64,000 nucleotides of DNA. Source: Pseudomonas poae. GTDB taxonomy: Bacteria; Pseudomonadota; Gammaproteobacteria; Pseudomonadales; Pseudomonadaceae. Location of the stretch: contig NZ_JYLI01000001.1 of assembly GCF_001439785.1 (NCBI RefSeq), positions 248,001-312,000 on the forward strand. The letters are read 5' to 3'. The first letter of the stretch is position 1. Every line of letters starts with the position of its first letter. This document shows, one piece after another, positions 53,396-62,759 of this stretch. A model generated the notes under the pieces. It saw only the letters and a program-made list of their open reading frames with translations. It had not been told where the DNA came from and did not search any database. A program made the position numbers and the translations under genes.

Positions 53396-56053
53396 CTACG
53401 CCAGGCTCTTGCTGACCACCTCGAACACATCGCTGGACAGCTCACCGCAACCCCGAATGCGCTCCAACTCGGCCTTCATCAGCGCCTGGCGCGCAGCATC
53501 GTATTTGCGCCAGCGCGTCAGCGGCGCCAACTGGCGCGAAGCGATCTGTGGGTTCAGCGTGTTCAGCTCGATCACCAGGTCCGCCAGGAAGCGGTAGCCC
53601 GAACCATCGACGGCATGGAAGTTGACGAGGTTCTGCCCGGCAAACGCACCGATCAGGGCGCGTACCTTGTTCGGGTTCTTGATGGTGAACGCCGGATGCT
53701 GCATCAGCGCATTGACCCGTGCCAGCCCGCCCGGGAGGGTGCTGCCGGCCTGCACGCTGAACCACTGGTCCATGACCAGCGGGTTGTCCTTGAAGTTCTC
53801 GGCAAACACCGCCAACGCCTGTGCCTTCTCCGCCTCGAAGGGCGAGTTCACCAGCACCGCCAGTGCGGTCAGGCGCTCGGTCATGTTGTCGCTGGTATCG
53901 AATTGATCCAGGGTGGCCGCCAGCACTTGCGGCTTGCCGCTGAGCATCAGGTACGACAGCGCGATGTTCTGCAATGCGCGACGGGCAAAGTGCTCGGCCG
54001 CCGCGACATACGGCGTCTGCCGGGACAGCTCGCGATTGGCCTGATAACGCAGCCACAGGCCTTCGAACAGGTTGTCCGCCAGTTGCTTGCGCGCGAACTC
54101 ACGGGCGGCGTGGATCGCGTCCACATCGGCCACGTCGCTGATTTCCGCCAGATACGCTTCGCCGGGCAGCGAGAGCATTTCGGCGACCATGGCCTGATCC
54201 AGGCTTTCATCACTCAATACCGAGCGCAGCGCGTCGATCAGGCGTTGATCCAGCTTCAGCGGCTGGCCGGCCTGGTGCTGGCCGATCAGTTCCTGCAATA
54301 CCTGCACCGACAGTTGCTGGCCGGCATCCCAGCGGTTGAAGCCATCGCTGTCGTGCTGCATCAGAAACATCAACTGGTCGCGGCTGTACGCAAAGCTCAG
54401 TTTCACCGGTGCCGAGAACCCACGCAGCAGCGAAGGCAAGGGCTGTTCGGCGATATCGACGAAGGTGAAGGTCTGCTCGGCTTCGGTCACCGAAATCACC
54501 CGCGACGTGGCGCCGGCGGTTGCTTCGCCCGCCAGGCGCAGCGCAATACCTGCACCCTTGCCGTCCAGCAGGCCCAGTTCCACCGGAATCACGAACGGCA
54601 GTTTTTCCACCTTGTCCGGCGTCGCCGGGCAGGTCTGGCGGAACGTCAGGCTGTAGGTATTGGCCACCGCATCAAAGGCTTCGCTCACCGCCAGACGTGG
54701 CGTACCGGCCTGGCTGTACCAGCGCTTGAACTGGCTGAGGTCGGCGCCGTTGGCGTCTTCCATCGCCTTGATGAAGTCATCGCAGGTTACCGCCTGGCCA
54801 TCGTGGCGCTCAAAGTACAGGTCGCTGCCTTTGCGGAAACCCTCGGCGCCGAGCAGAGTGTGGATCATGCCGACCACTTCCGAACCCTTTTCGTACACGG
54901 TGAGGGTGTAGAAATTGGAGATCTCGATAAAGCTGTCCGGACGCACCGCGTGGGCCATGGGGCCGGCGTCTTCAGCGAACTGGTGCGTGCGCAGGTAGGC
55001 CACATCCTGGATACGCTTGACCGTGGCCGAGTTCATGTCGGCGGAGAAGCCCGAGTCGCGGAACACGGTGAAGCCTTCCTTGAGCGACAGCTGGAACCAG
55101 TCGCGGCAGGTGACGCGGTTGCCCGACCAGTTGTGGAAGTATTCATGCGCGACGATGGCTTCGACGCGCTGATGCGCGGCGTCGGTGGCCGTTTCGGCGC
55201 GAGCCAGCACGGCGCTGGAGTTGAAGATGTTGAGGCCCTTGTTCTCCATGGCGCCCATGTTGAAATCGTTGACCGCAACGATCATGAAGATGTCGAGGTC
55301 GTACTCACGACCGTAGGTTTCTTCGTCCCAGCGCATGGATTTTTTCAGGCTGGTCATGGCGTGCTGGCACTTGTCGATATTTTCCGGCTCGACGTAGATG
55401 CGCAGCGCCACTTCGCGCTCGGTCATGGTGGTAAAGCTGTCTTCGACACACCACAGGTCACCTGCCACCAGTGCGAACAGGTAGGCGGGTTTCTTGAACG
55501 GGTCTTCCCAGGTCGCCCAGTGTCGGCCGTCTTCGCCAGGGCCGCTGGCAATCGGGTTGCCGTTGGACAGCAGTACCGGGTAACGGTGTTGCTCGGCGAT
55601 CACCGTGGTGGTGAAGATGCTCATCACGTCCGGGCGGTCGAGGTAATAGGTGATCTTGCGAAAGCCTTCGGCCTCGCACTGGGTGCAGAACATGCTGCCG
55701 GACTTGTACAGGCCTTCCAGCGCGGTGTTGGTTTCCGGGTGGATCTTGACCGTGGTGTCGAGGGTGAAGACCGCACTCGTCGGCTGCACGGTCAGGTGGC
55801 TGTCGGTCAATTGGTAGTCAGCGGCCGTCAGCTCTTGATCGGCCAGGTTCACGCTCAGCAGTTCCAGCAGTTGCCCGTCCAGCACCAGCGGCGGCAAGCC
55901 GTCGCCGCGCTCGGGGTTGCGGCGCATCACGAGCTGCGCGTGGACCAGACTGTGGTCCTCGAACAACTCGAAGGTCAGGTGCGTCTCGTCAATCAGGTAA
56001 TCCGGCGCCTGATAGTCCTTCAGGTAAATCATCTTCGGTTGTTCGGTGCGCAT
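53396..56053 (-). CDS. pepN: Aminopeptidase N
   Basis: 885 residues. M1-family motifs are GAMEN (267-271, substrate N-terminus binding) and HEYFHNW with the third zinc ligand Glu326 18 residues after the second His (HExxH 303-307). Length matches the proteobacterial PepN. It is a cytosolic broad-specificity zinc aminopeptidase. It starts 13 bp after the DUF2797 stop and is likely in the same operon. Confidence 0.95.
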   Translation of the reverse strand: MRTEQPKMIYLKDYQAPDYLIDETHLTFELFEDHSLVHAQLVMRRNPERGDGLPPLVLDGQLLELLSVNLADQELTAADYQLTDSHLTVQPTSAVFTLDTTVKIHPETNTALEGLYKSGSMFCTQCEAEGFRKITYYLDRPDVMSIFTTTVIAEQHRYPVLLSNGNPIASGPGEDGRHWATWEDPFKKPAYLFALVAGDLWCVEDSFTTMTEREVALRIYVEPENIDKCQHAMTSLKKSMRWDEETYGREYDLDIFMIVAVNDFNMGAMENKGLNIFNSSAVLARAETATDAAHQRVEAIVAHEYFHNWSGNRVTCRDWFQLSLKEGFTVFRDSGFSADMNSATVKRIQDVAYLRTHQFAEDAGPMAHAVRPDSFIEISNFYTLTVYEKGSEVVGMIHTLLGAEGFRKGSDLYFERHDGQAVTCDDFIKAMEDANGADLSQFKRWYSQAGTPRLAVSEAFDAVANTYSLTFRQTCPATPDKVEKLPFVIPVELGLLDGKGAGIALRLAGEATAGATSRVISVTEAEQTFTFVDIAEQPLPSLLRGFSAPVKLSFAYSRDQLMFLMQHDSDGFNRWDAGQQLSVQVLQELIGQHQAGQPLKLDQRLIDALRSVLSDESLDQAMVAEMLSLPGEAYLAEISDVADVDAIHAAREFARKQLADNLFEGLWLRYQANRELSRQTPYVAAAEHFARRALQNIALSYLMLSGKPQVLAATLDQFDTSDNMTERLTALAVLVNSPFEAEKAQALAVFAENFKDNPLVMDQWFSVQAGSTLPGGLARVNALMQHPAFTIKNPNKVRALIGAFAGQNLVNFHAVDGSGYRFLADLVIELNTLNPQIASRQLAPLTRWRKYDAARQALMKAELERIRGCGELSSDVFEVVSKSLA

Positions 56054-56066
56054 GCTGGGAATCCTT

Positions 56067-56897
56067 CTACTGATGCACGGCGAGCTGGTAGGCCGTGTAT
56101 TTACGAATATTGATAACGCCGGTATCGAAGATCAGGTATTGGCCCTTGATCCCCAGCAGCGTGCCTTCGGCAATCGGGTTCTTGTCCAGGTTGAAGCTGA
56201 CGATCTTGGTCGGATACTGCTCGACCGGGTAGCGAATCTCGATCGGCTCAACGTCGGCAATGGTTTGGATGGCCTGCAGGCCAAAGCGTTCCTGCAACGT
56301 CACCAGACCTTCGGCGCAGCTGGCGAACAACTCATCGCGCACCTGCTTGAGGTCGACGGTTTGTGCATCGCCCTTGAGCAGCGCACGCCAGTTGGTCTTG
56401 TCGGCCACCTGGCTGCGGAACAGGTCTTCGACGAAACCCGATTGCTGACGCGTGGCCACGCGCATGATCGGCAGCGCCTGGCTGGCCCCCTGGTCGAGCC
56501 AGCGCGTCGGCAACTGGGTGGCGCGGGTGATGCCGACCTTGATCCCCGACGAATTGGCCAGGTACACCACATGGTCGGTCATGCAGAAGGTTTCGCCCCA
56601 CACCGGATCACGGCAGGTGCCGGCGTCGTAATGGCAGCGCTCCGGGCTCATGATGCAGAGGTCACACTGGGCCAGCTTGGTCATGCATGGGTAGCAATAA
56701 CCCTGGCTGAAGCTGGTCTTGGTCTTGCGCCCGCAATGGCTGCAATGGATGGCGCCAAGAAACTCAAGGCGTATGTGCGTGCCGATCAACGGGTTGACCG
56801 GCACCTCGGTATCGCCCAGGCGAAAGCTGTACTGAACGGTCGGCTCACCGAGCTGCGCCGACATTTTGCTGACTGCACCGCGACCAATTTCAATCAA
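56067..56897 (-). CDS. DUF2797 family protein
   Basis: 276 residues if translated from the TTG at 56897, whose TTGA overlaps the YeaC stop. An ATG 11 codons later is the alternative. It has a zinc-ribbon-like cluster CSHCGRKTKTSFSQGYCYPC and later CDLC, and a GIY-YIG-like patch (VYLANSSGIKVGITRATQLPTRW). The molecular role is not established. Position between YeaC and pepN is conserved in Pseudomonas (as in the PAO1 gene order). Confidence 0.85.
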   Translation of the reverse strand: MIEIGRGAVSKMSAQLGEPTVQYSFRLGDTEVPVNPLIGTHIRLEFLGAIHCSHCGRKTKTSFSQGYCYPCMTKLAQCDLCIMSPERCHYDAGTCRDPVWGETFCMTDHVVYLANSSGIKVGITRATQLPTRWLDQGASQALPIMRVATRQQSGFVEDLFRSQVADKTNWRALLKGDAQTVDLKQVRDELFASCAEGLVTLQERFGLQAIQTIADVEPIEIRYPVEQYPTKIVSFNLDKNPIAEGTLLGIKGQYLIFDTGVINIRKYTAYQLAVHQ

Positions 56898-57154
56898 TGG
56901 ATCGCATCCGACTTGAACAGAATATTGGGCACCGTCTCGGACTTGGACGCGCATTCCTGCGGGCCCATGTAGCCGGTACGCTGCTCTTCGGGCAGGTTGT
57001 GGATCTCCCACGCGATCATCGCCTGCAGCGACAGCTCGCGCTGCTCGGCAGTGAGCTTGCGGCCATCGGACCATTTGCCGATTTCCACGGCGAGCTTGAG
57101 GCTCTCGTAGATATCCGGGGTGATGTTTTCGATCATTTCAGCAAAAGAGGACAT
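56894..57154 (-). CDS. YeaC family protein (DUF1315)
   Basis: 86 residues with AAGGA seven bases upstream. Helical, with the YeaC-type core LKLAVEIGKWSDGRKLTAEQ and RELSLQAMIAWEIHNLPEEQR. Cytosolic; function unknown. Its stop overlaps the DUF2797 start, indicating coupled translation. Confidence 0.88.
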   Translation of the reverse strand: MSSFAEMIENITPDIYESLKLAVEIGKWSDGRKLTAEQRELSLQAMIAWEIHNLPEEQRTGYMGPQECASKSETVPNILFKSDAIH

Positions 57155-57167
57155 GAGCTCTTCCTTA

Positions 57168-58037
57168 TCAAATAGACGCTTTGCGGCGGTTGTAGAGGCC
57201 GCCCAGCAAGCCGGTGAGGCAACCGATGACCAGCCCGCCCACGTGGGCGGCGTTGGCGATTTCGCCGAAGCCGATCATCGAGACCAGCCCCGACAGGCAC
57301 AGCACCAGCCATATCAGCATCATCGCCAGCACCCCACGGGGCAGGCGATACGCTGGGTTGGGCGAGAGCAGTTGAAAGATCCAGCAATGCCCGAGCAGCC
57401 CATACAGCACGCCGGACAAGCCACCGAACAGGCCGGGGCCGCCGTACGCGTATTGGGCGTAGTTGGAAACCAGGCTGAACAACAGGGTCAGGCCCAGCAG
57501 GTTGATGCTGCCCTGACGCACTTCGATGCGCCGCCCCAGCTCCCAGTACCACATGCCGTTCATGGCCAGGTGCAGAATGCCGAAGTGGATCAGCATCGGT
57601 GTAACCAGCCGCCACCATTGCCCCTCGGCCAGCATCTGGGCGAACGGGGTGAACTGGATGTACTCGCCCATGACCCGGAACGGCAGGAAGGTCAGCCAAC
57701 CGACAGCCTGCAGGTTTTCACCGAGCAAGGTCACCGCGCCGACGATCAGGCTTGCCAGCAGCACCAGCGCGGTGACCGGGCTGTGGCGCAATTGCTGCAC
57801 AAAACCTGGACGCACCGCCGGCGCCTGCTCGGGAATATCCAGTTGCTGGTCCGGATCGCCGGCGGGAAAGCGTTGATACAGCACGTGCACGTCTTCGCTG
57901 ATACTTTCTGGCACCCACAACACCTGCTCACCGGCCTCTTCACTGACGTGATGGGGCACTTGCATGCGCTGCAGCAGCTTGACGAAACCGCCCAGGTCGA
58001 CGCTCAAGGGCAAGCGCAATACAGCCACGGTACTCAT
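57168..58037 (-). CDS. Rhomboid intramembrane serine protease (GlpG type)
   Basis: 289 residues. An N-terminal cytosolic domain (~80 residues) precedes six or seven transmembrane helices. Catalytic Ser208 is in GGLSGVLYG and His265 in ANAAHVGGLVIG. HLAMNGMWYW is the conserved helix-2 motif. The pattern is that of GlpG, which cuts transmembrane substrates within the membrane. Its start overlaps the phosphatase stop (ATGA). Confidence 0.92.
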   Translation of the reverse strand: MSTVAVLRLPLSVDLGGFVKLLQRMQVPHHVSEEAGEQVLWVPESISEDVHVLYQRFPAGDPDQQLDIPEQAPAVRPGFVQQLRHSPVTALVLLASLIVGAVTLLGENLQAVGWLTFLPFRVMGEYIQFTPFAQMLAEGQWWRLVTPMLIHFGILHLAMNGMWYWELGRRIEVRQGSINLLGLTLLFSLVSNYAQYAYGGPGLFGGLSGVLYGLLGHCWIFQLLSPNPAYRLPRGVLAMMLIWLVLCLSGLVSMIGFGEIANAAHVGGLVIGCLTGLLGGLYNRRKASI

Positions 58038-59005
58038 TCAATAACCTCGGGGCGCTCAACATCAACCCATACGAATTTAGCCGGATCCAGTCGGGTTTCC
58101 TGGTCCAGACGATACGCCACCAGCTTGCCGTACAGCACCGCGCTGTAGTCCAGGCAAGCCAGGTTGTCGCGGATCGGCGCCGGTTTGCCGCTGCGCCAGT
58201 AGTGGCCGACGAACAGCAACGGCTCATCGACGCCATAGCGCAGCAGTGAATTTTTTTCGGTCGAGGACAGCGGCGTGCGCGCCACCGGCTCGGGCAATGC
58301 GTCGGGCTGGAAGACCACGTCGCCGTAGGTCTTGGGGTCGTCCTCCCAGAACTTGGTGCGAAAGAACGAGCGGGTCAGGCCGTCGCCGCCGGTCAGCGTC
58401 AAGCCGTCGGGCAGGCGCATGTCGGTGCCGCGCAACAGGCGGTCGAAGGCGTTGCAGGCAAAACTGCCGGGCACGGCGGCGGCCTGCACAAACGCCTGGT
58501 CGATGCAGCCGTCGGGGAATCGGGCGCGCAGTGGCTGGATAAAGCTTTCGTCCCAGCACGCATGCACCACGCGAAAACGCCCGGCATCGACGAACAGCGG
58601 CATGTCGTAGAACCAGCCAAGGAAAGCCTGCCAGTCGCCCGGGTGCTGCTCGAACTGGGTCAGGGTTTCGTGGATCAGCCGCGCATGCCGCGGGTTGTGC
58701 TCGCGCACGAATTGCTTGCCACTGCCCGGTGGCGCCGGTGTGGTCCAGCCCAGCGCGTTGAATTCATGATTGCCCATGATGCACAGCGCCTGACCGGCCA
58801 CCGCCATGTCGTGGACAATATGCAGCGCCTCGCGAATGCGCGGGCCACGGTCGATGATATCGCCGAGGAACACCGCCATGCGCGACGGATGGCGCCAGGT
58901 GCCGCCCTGCTTGTGGTAACCCAGGCGATCGAGCAAGTGCTCAAGGGTATGAGCGCAACCGTGCACGTCACCAATCAGGTCGTAGCTACGCGCGGGATCG
59001 AGCAT
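58034..59005 (-). CDS. Metallophosphoesterase (PP2A/ApaH-like)
   Basis: 323 residues from the ATG at 59005, sharing one base with the nadK stop. Calcineurin-like motifs are GDVHGC, GDIIDRGPRIREAL, GNHEFNALGW and a later VHACWDE and GHYW. It resembles symmetrical Ap4A hydrolases and PrpE-type phosphatases; exact substrate unknown. Co-transcribed with nadK and the rhomboid gene. Confidence 0.9.
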   Translation of the reverse strand: MLDPARSYDLIGDVHGCAHTLEHLLDRLGYHKQGGTWRHPSRMAVFLGDIIDRGPRIREALHIVHDMAVAGQALCIMGNHEFNALGWTTPAPPGSGKQFVREHNPRHARLIHETLTQFEQHPGDWQAFLGWFYDMPLFVDAGRFRVVHACWDESFIQPLRARFPDGCIDQAFVQAAAVPGSFACNAFDRLLRGTDMRLPDGLTLTGGDGLTRSFFRTKFWEDDPKTYGDVVFQPDALPEPVARTPLSSTEKNSLLRYGVDEPLLFVGHYWRSGKPAPIRDNLACLDYSAVLYGKLVAYRLDQETRLDPAKFVWVDVERPEVIE

Positions 59006-59895
59006 CAGTCGCCTCCACCCCCCAAGCGGCTGCCCCAGCCCAGCTTGGTGCGGCACACTTCATAGTAGTTGTGGTCCAGCGGGTGAATCAGGCGCAGCTT
59101 CTGCGCCTTCTTGCTCACGGTGATGGTGTCACCGGGGGCGCAGGTAAAATGGTTCTGCCCGTCGCAGGAGACTTGCGGGTAGATCTGCATGTCTTTGGAC
59201 ACCACGATTTTCAGCTCGCTGTTGCCGTCGACCACAATCGGCCGACTGGACAACATATGGGGGTACATCGGCACGATCACAATGGCATCGAGCTTGGGAT
59301 GCATGATCGGGCCACCGGCCGACAGCGCGTACGCGGTGGAGCCGGTCGGCGTGGCGACGATCAGGCCGTCGGCCTTCTGGCTGCACACGAACTGACCGTC
59401 GATATACAGCTCGAACTCAATCATCCGCGTGGATTTACCGGGATGCAGCACCACATCGTTGAGCGCATCGCCCTGGCCGATGGCCTCACCGTGGCGACGC
59501 ACCTCGGCCTGCAGCAGGAAGCGGTTTTCCACCAGGTAATGGCCGTCGAGCACCTTGGCCACTTCGACCTCCAGCTCATCGGGCCGGATATCGGTGAGAA
59601 ACCCCAGGCTGCCGCGGTTGATCCCCAGCACCGGCACGTTATGCCGCGCCAGGGCGCGTGCGGCGCCCAGCAGGCTGCCATCGCCGCCGACCACAATCAC
59701 CATGTCACACACTTCGCCGAGCATCTTGCGCGAGGAAGTCTGCAGGCCGTGGCCGGGGAGAATCTCGGCGATGGTGTCTTCGAGGATCACGTGCAGATGG
59801 CGTTCGAGCAGGAATTTTTTCAGCCGGCGGACAGTGTCCAGCACCTGGGTACTGCCCAGGCGACCGATAATGCCGATATTGCGAAATTGCTCCAT
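59005..59895 (-). CDS. nadK: NAD kinase
   Basis: 296 residues from the ATG at 59895 (AGGAG close upstream). GGDGS (70-74), LNDVVLHPG and [14 protein letters not shown] are the NAD-kinase signatures. It makes NADP from NAD using ATP. First gene in the minus-strand run nadK-phosphatase-rhomboid-yeaC-DUF2797-pepN-zapE. Confidence 0.95.
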   Translation of the reverse strand: MEQFRNIGIIGRLGSTQVLDTVRRLKKFLLERHLHVILEDTIAEILPGHGLQTSSRKMLGEVCDMVIVVGGDGSLLGAARALARHNVPVLGINRGSLGFLTDIRPDELEVEVAKVLDGHYLVENRFLLQAEVRRHGEAIGQGDALNDVVLHPGKSTRMIEFELYIDGQFVCSQKADGLIVATPTGSTAYALSAGGPIMHPKLDAIVIVPMYPHMLSSRPIVVDGNSELKIVVSKDMQIYPQVSCDGQNHFTCAPGDTITVSKKAQKLRLIHPLDHNYYEVCRTKLGWGSRLGGGGD

Positions 59896-60037
59896 GGGGC
59901 TCCTGCGGTTCCGGGTGCGGCGAAAACCACGATTATGGGTGAAAGGCCGCGTCAGGCAAAACCCTTTGTCAGCGCAAAGACTTGATGACAATGGTTCTCA
60001 CGCACCTGCACCACACTTAAAAGGCTATGCTCGGAGC

Positions 60038-60985
60038 ATGACTGTGTTCCCCGACCTGCACACCTTGCCCCGCCAATTGCGTCACCCCGAGGTGCGCGAC
60101 CTCGCGTGGGTGATTTTGGCGCCACCGATGCTGGCGCAGACGCCGTGGCCGCAACGCCACCCGCTGGCCGGCAGCGATTGGGTGCAGGCCCCCTGCCGGC
60201 TGGAACACTGGCTGCGCCAGCTGGACGCCGACAGCAGCGCCTTGCAGCATTGGCTCAGTCTGGCCCGCACACGGCGCCTGGGCCTTTATTATGAGCGCCT
60301 GTGGCAATTCGCCGTGCAGCATGCACCGGGCGTGCACTTGCTGGCCGCCAACCTGCCGATTCGCCGGGCCGGGCATACGCTGGGCGAGTTGGACATGCTG
60401 CTGCGTGATCGCGATGGCGTGCACCATCTGGAACTGGCGATCAAGCTCTACCTCGGGCCCCAGGCCGGTGATGGCCGCGCCACCGAGCAATGGCTGGGCC
60501 CCGGCTGCCATGACCGGCTCGACCGCAAGCTGGCGCACCTGGCCGAGCATCAACTGCCGATCTCGGCCCGCCCGGAAAGCCGCGAAGCGCTGGCCGCGCT
60601 GCAGGTTCAACAGTTCGACGCGCACCTGTGGCTTGGAGGTTACCTGTTGTATCCATGGCCGGGCCCGGCCGAACCGCCGCTGGGCGCGCATCCGCAGCAT
60701 TTACGCGGCAGTTGGTTGCATCAGCGTGACTGGCAGGATTTTGTCGCCACGCGCCCGCCGGGCCGCTGGCAACCCCTGCCCCGTCACGCCTGGCTGGCGC
60801 CGGCGCATTACCCGGCCGATGAGGTGTGGAGCGAGGCACAGATGCGCGCGTGGCTGGCGGCGCTGGCCCCCATGGCGCCCGCGCAGTTGCTGGTGCGGCT
60901 GGTGCAACAGGGCGAAGACTGGGAGGAAGCCGAGCGACTGTTTCTGGTCGCCGACCTGTGGCCGAACGTGCCGGGTAACCCCTGA
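60038..60985 (+). CDS. DUF1853 family protein
   Basis: 315 residues; the ATG at 60038 follows a GGAG placed only one base away, so a more distant AAGG may be the actual binding site. Soluble. [10 protein letters not shown] strand followed by [12 protein letters not shown] resembles the D...ExxxK spacing of PD-(D/E)xK-like nuclease folds, but this is only a resemblance. It lies next to nadK, divergently, as in other pseudomonads. Function unknown. Confidence 0.85.
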   Translation: MTVFPDLHTLPRQLRHPEVRDLAWVILAPPMLAQTPWPQRHPLAGSDWVQAPCRLEHWLRQLDADSSALQHWLSLARTRRLGLYYERLWQFAVQHAPGVHLLAANLPIRRAGHTLGELDMLLRDRDGVHHLELAIKLYLGPQAGDGRATEQWLGPGCHDRLDRKLAHLAEHQLPISARPESREALAALQVQQFDAHLWLGGYLLYPWPGPAEPPLGAHPQHLRGSWLHQRDWQDFVATRPPGRWQPLPRHAWLAPAHYPADEVWSEAQMRAWLAALAPMAPAQLLVRLVQQGEDWEEAERLFLVADLWPNVPGNP

Positions 60986-60988
60986 GGG

Positions 60989-62617
60989 TCAGACCGACTG
61001 CGGCTTGACCTTCAGATGCCGGGCGTACCAGGGCCGCCTGGGCACGCGCTTGAACAGGCCCTGCAACCCGTCGTCTTCAGCGCTGAAGGTGATGCGCAAC
61101 GCCAGCTTCATGGTTTCCGGGTCCATTTCCATCGACCTGCCCCTTTGCAACCCCGGCGTGGTGCTGCAGCCATGGGTGTCCGGGCCCAGCCACGGGTCGC
61201 CCACCTCCACCCAGCGTCCCGGGGCAAACCAGGCCACGCCATTGACTTGCATACGGCTGACTTCACCCGGATTGAAACGCTCGTGGGCGCGAAACCAGTC
61301 TTCGACGCGGTCATCGATCCAGCCGTGAAAATGCCAGAACACGGGATTCACATGGGATGAAAACGGATCACCGAGAAAATCGTTTTGCGCCACGTACCAG
61401 AGCGCGGCGAAGTCCGCAGGGTCGCGGGCGAAAGGCACCGGCGCGCCGTTGGAGGGGTCGCGCGGCACCGAGGCCCAGCGCATGTGCAGCCAGTCGTGCA
61501 GGCCCAGCTCCATTTCCGAGCCCAACTGACCGAGGGTCAAGCGCGCCAGGTAGCGCGGGTCGCGGTATTGGGATTCCCACACCTGGAAGTTGCTGTGGTA
61601 GGTCTCGGCGGCCTTGATGTCGCTGACCCACTGGGTGTAGTCGCTGTCATCCGGGGCCGACCAGGTGGGCGGCAGGGCAAAACCGTCGTGGTTGTCGAAA
61701 TAACGCAAAAAGCCCGGGCGATCGCTTTCCAGCGCCGGCTGCGGTGCGGGAAATTGCGGCCATGACGGCAGGTTTTGCATCGAGCGCGCGGTGCCGAGCA
61801 TATGGCGGTGCATGAAGAAGAAGTCGATGCCCGAGCCGTTGCGGTCTTTGCGCTTGCCGCGAGCGTCACGCTCCTGCCCCCGTGGGCCGGGTTGCCAGCC
61901 GATGCCGCGCAGGGCGTCGCGCTTTTCTTCGGAGAGCTTGTGCCACTGGTCACGGGTGGCGTGCCAGAGCTGGTGAAACAGGCGGTGTTCGGGCGCGATC
62001 AGCCACGCCAGCAAGGTCGGGTTGAGGCCGATGCGCTGGCGAGCTTCGGGGAACAGCTGTTTGTGGGCGATAAAGCGGTTGTCGCGCTCGGTCAGCGCCA
62101 GGGGACGATCGAGGTCGAGGATCTGCCCGCTGAGGGTGCTGCTGCCGGCGTTGGCGAAGTCGGCCCAGACCTCGTCGAGGGTCATCCTGAATTCATAGCT
62201 GGGGGCGCCGCCGGCAGAGTCGCGGTCGATCAGGCGCCAGTAGAGCACCGTGCCTTCGCCCGTCAGGTCGCCCAGTACGCGGTAGCGCGGTTCGCCCTCG
62301 GCGCGCAGGTTGGCGGCGGTGTCCAGGTAGCCGCGCAGACCACGGCCACGCGGCGCGATATCCAGCAGCAGCTCGAGGCCATGCAGCGGCAGGCCCTTGA
62401 GCCCGGCGTCACGGCCTGCCAGGCGCAGGCTCCACACCCCGCGCAAGGTATTGGCCAGGTGCTGGCCGGCAGTATCGGCCAACGCCACCGTGGCTTCGCC
62501 GGGGGTGATGGGCAACTCTTCTTCCCGCGTCAGCTCGCGATGGGCGTAAAAGGCCGCCGGCACGGCCGCGCCAGTCAGCGCCAGGCCTGCGATGAACCCA
62601 CGTCGAGAGATCGTCAT
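60989..62617 (-). CDS. pvdP: Pyoverdine maturation tyrosinase PvdP
   Basis: 542 residues. A twin-arginine signal (SRRGFIAGLALTGAAVPAAF) directs export through Tat. The second half is a tyrosinase-like domain with His-rich motifs HRLFHQLWHATRDQWH, FFFMHRHML, HDWLHMRW and NPVFWHFHGWIDD, expected to bind two coppers. PvdP oxidises the D-Tyr of ferribactin to form the dihydropyoverdine chromophore in the periplasm. Its promoter region holds a perfect PvdS box. Confidence 0.93.
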   Translation of the reverse strand: MTISRRGFIAGLALTGAAVPAAFYAHRELTREEELPITPGEATVALADTAGQHLANTLRGVWSLRLAGRDAGLKGLPLHGLELLLDIAPRGRGLRGYLDTAANLRAEGEPRYRVLGDLTGEGTVLYWRLIDRDSAGGAPSYEFRMTLDEVWADFANAGSSTLSGQILDLDRPLALTERDNRFIAHKQLFPEARQRIGLNPTLLAWLIAPEHRLFHQLWHATRDQWHKLSEEKRDALRGIGWQPGPRGQERDARGKRKDRNGSGIDFFFMHRHMLGTARSMQNLPSWPQFPAPQPALESDRPGFLRYFDNHDGFALPPTWSAPDDSDYTQWVSDIKAAETYHSNFQVWESQYRDPRYLARLTLGQLGSEMELGLHDWLHMRWASVPRDPSNGAPVPFARDPADFAALWYVAQNDFLGDPFSSHVNPVFWHFHGWIDDRVEDWFRAHERFNPGEVSRMQVNGVAWFAPGRWVEVGDPWLGPDTHGCSTTPGLQRGRSMEMDPETMKLALRITFSAEDDGLQGLFKRVPRRPWYARHLKVKPQSV

Positions 62618-62652
62618 TGTCTACCTTAGGAAACGGCTTAATCAGAGCTAGA

Positions 62653-62676
62653 ACGTTTGCAGCCCGGCAAAATTTA
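62653..62676 (-). promoter_or_regulatory. PvdS (iron-starvation) box for pvdP
   Basis: On the minus strand, TAAAT-N16-CGT with an exact 16-base spacer, pointing to pvdP and ~36 bp upstream of its start codon. Matches the PvdS sigma-factor promoter element. Confidence 0.85.
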
Positions 62677-62695
62677 CCGCCCCGCCCTGCCCGCC

Positions 62696-62719
62696 TAAAT
62701 TTCCCCTGCCATGGCTCGT
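62696..62719 (+). promoter_or_regulatory. PvdS (iron-starvation) box for pvdM
   Basis: TAAAT-N16-CGT with an exact 16-base spacer, ~40 bp upstream of pvdM and on the opposite strand to the pvdP box. The two elements are 19 bp apart. Confidence 0.85.
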
Positions 62720-62759
62720 CCTTCCCAGATAGCAAAGGCCTCAACTGACTGAGATGGCA

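Noticed and set aside
53387..56113. 908-aa open frame on the plus strand
   Set aside because: Antisense shadow of pepN, which carries GAMEN and HExxH motifs on the other strand.
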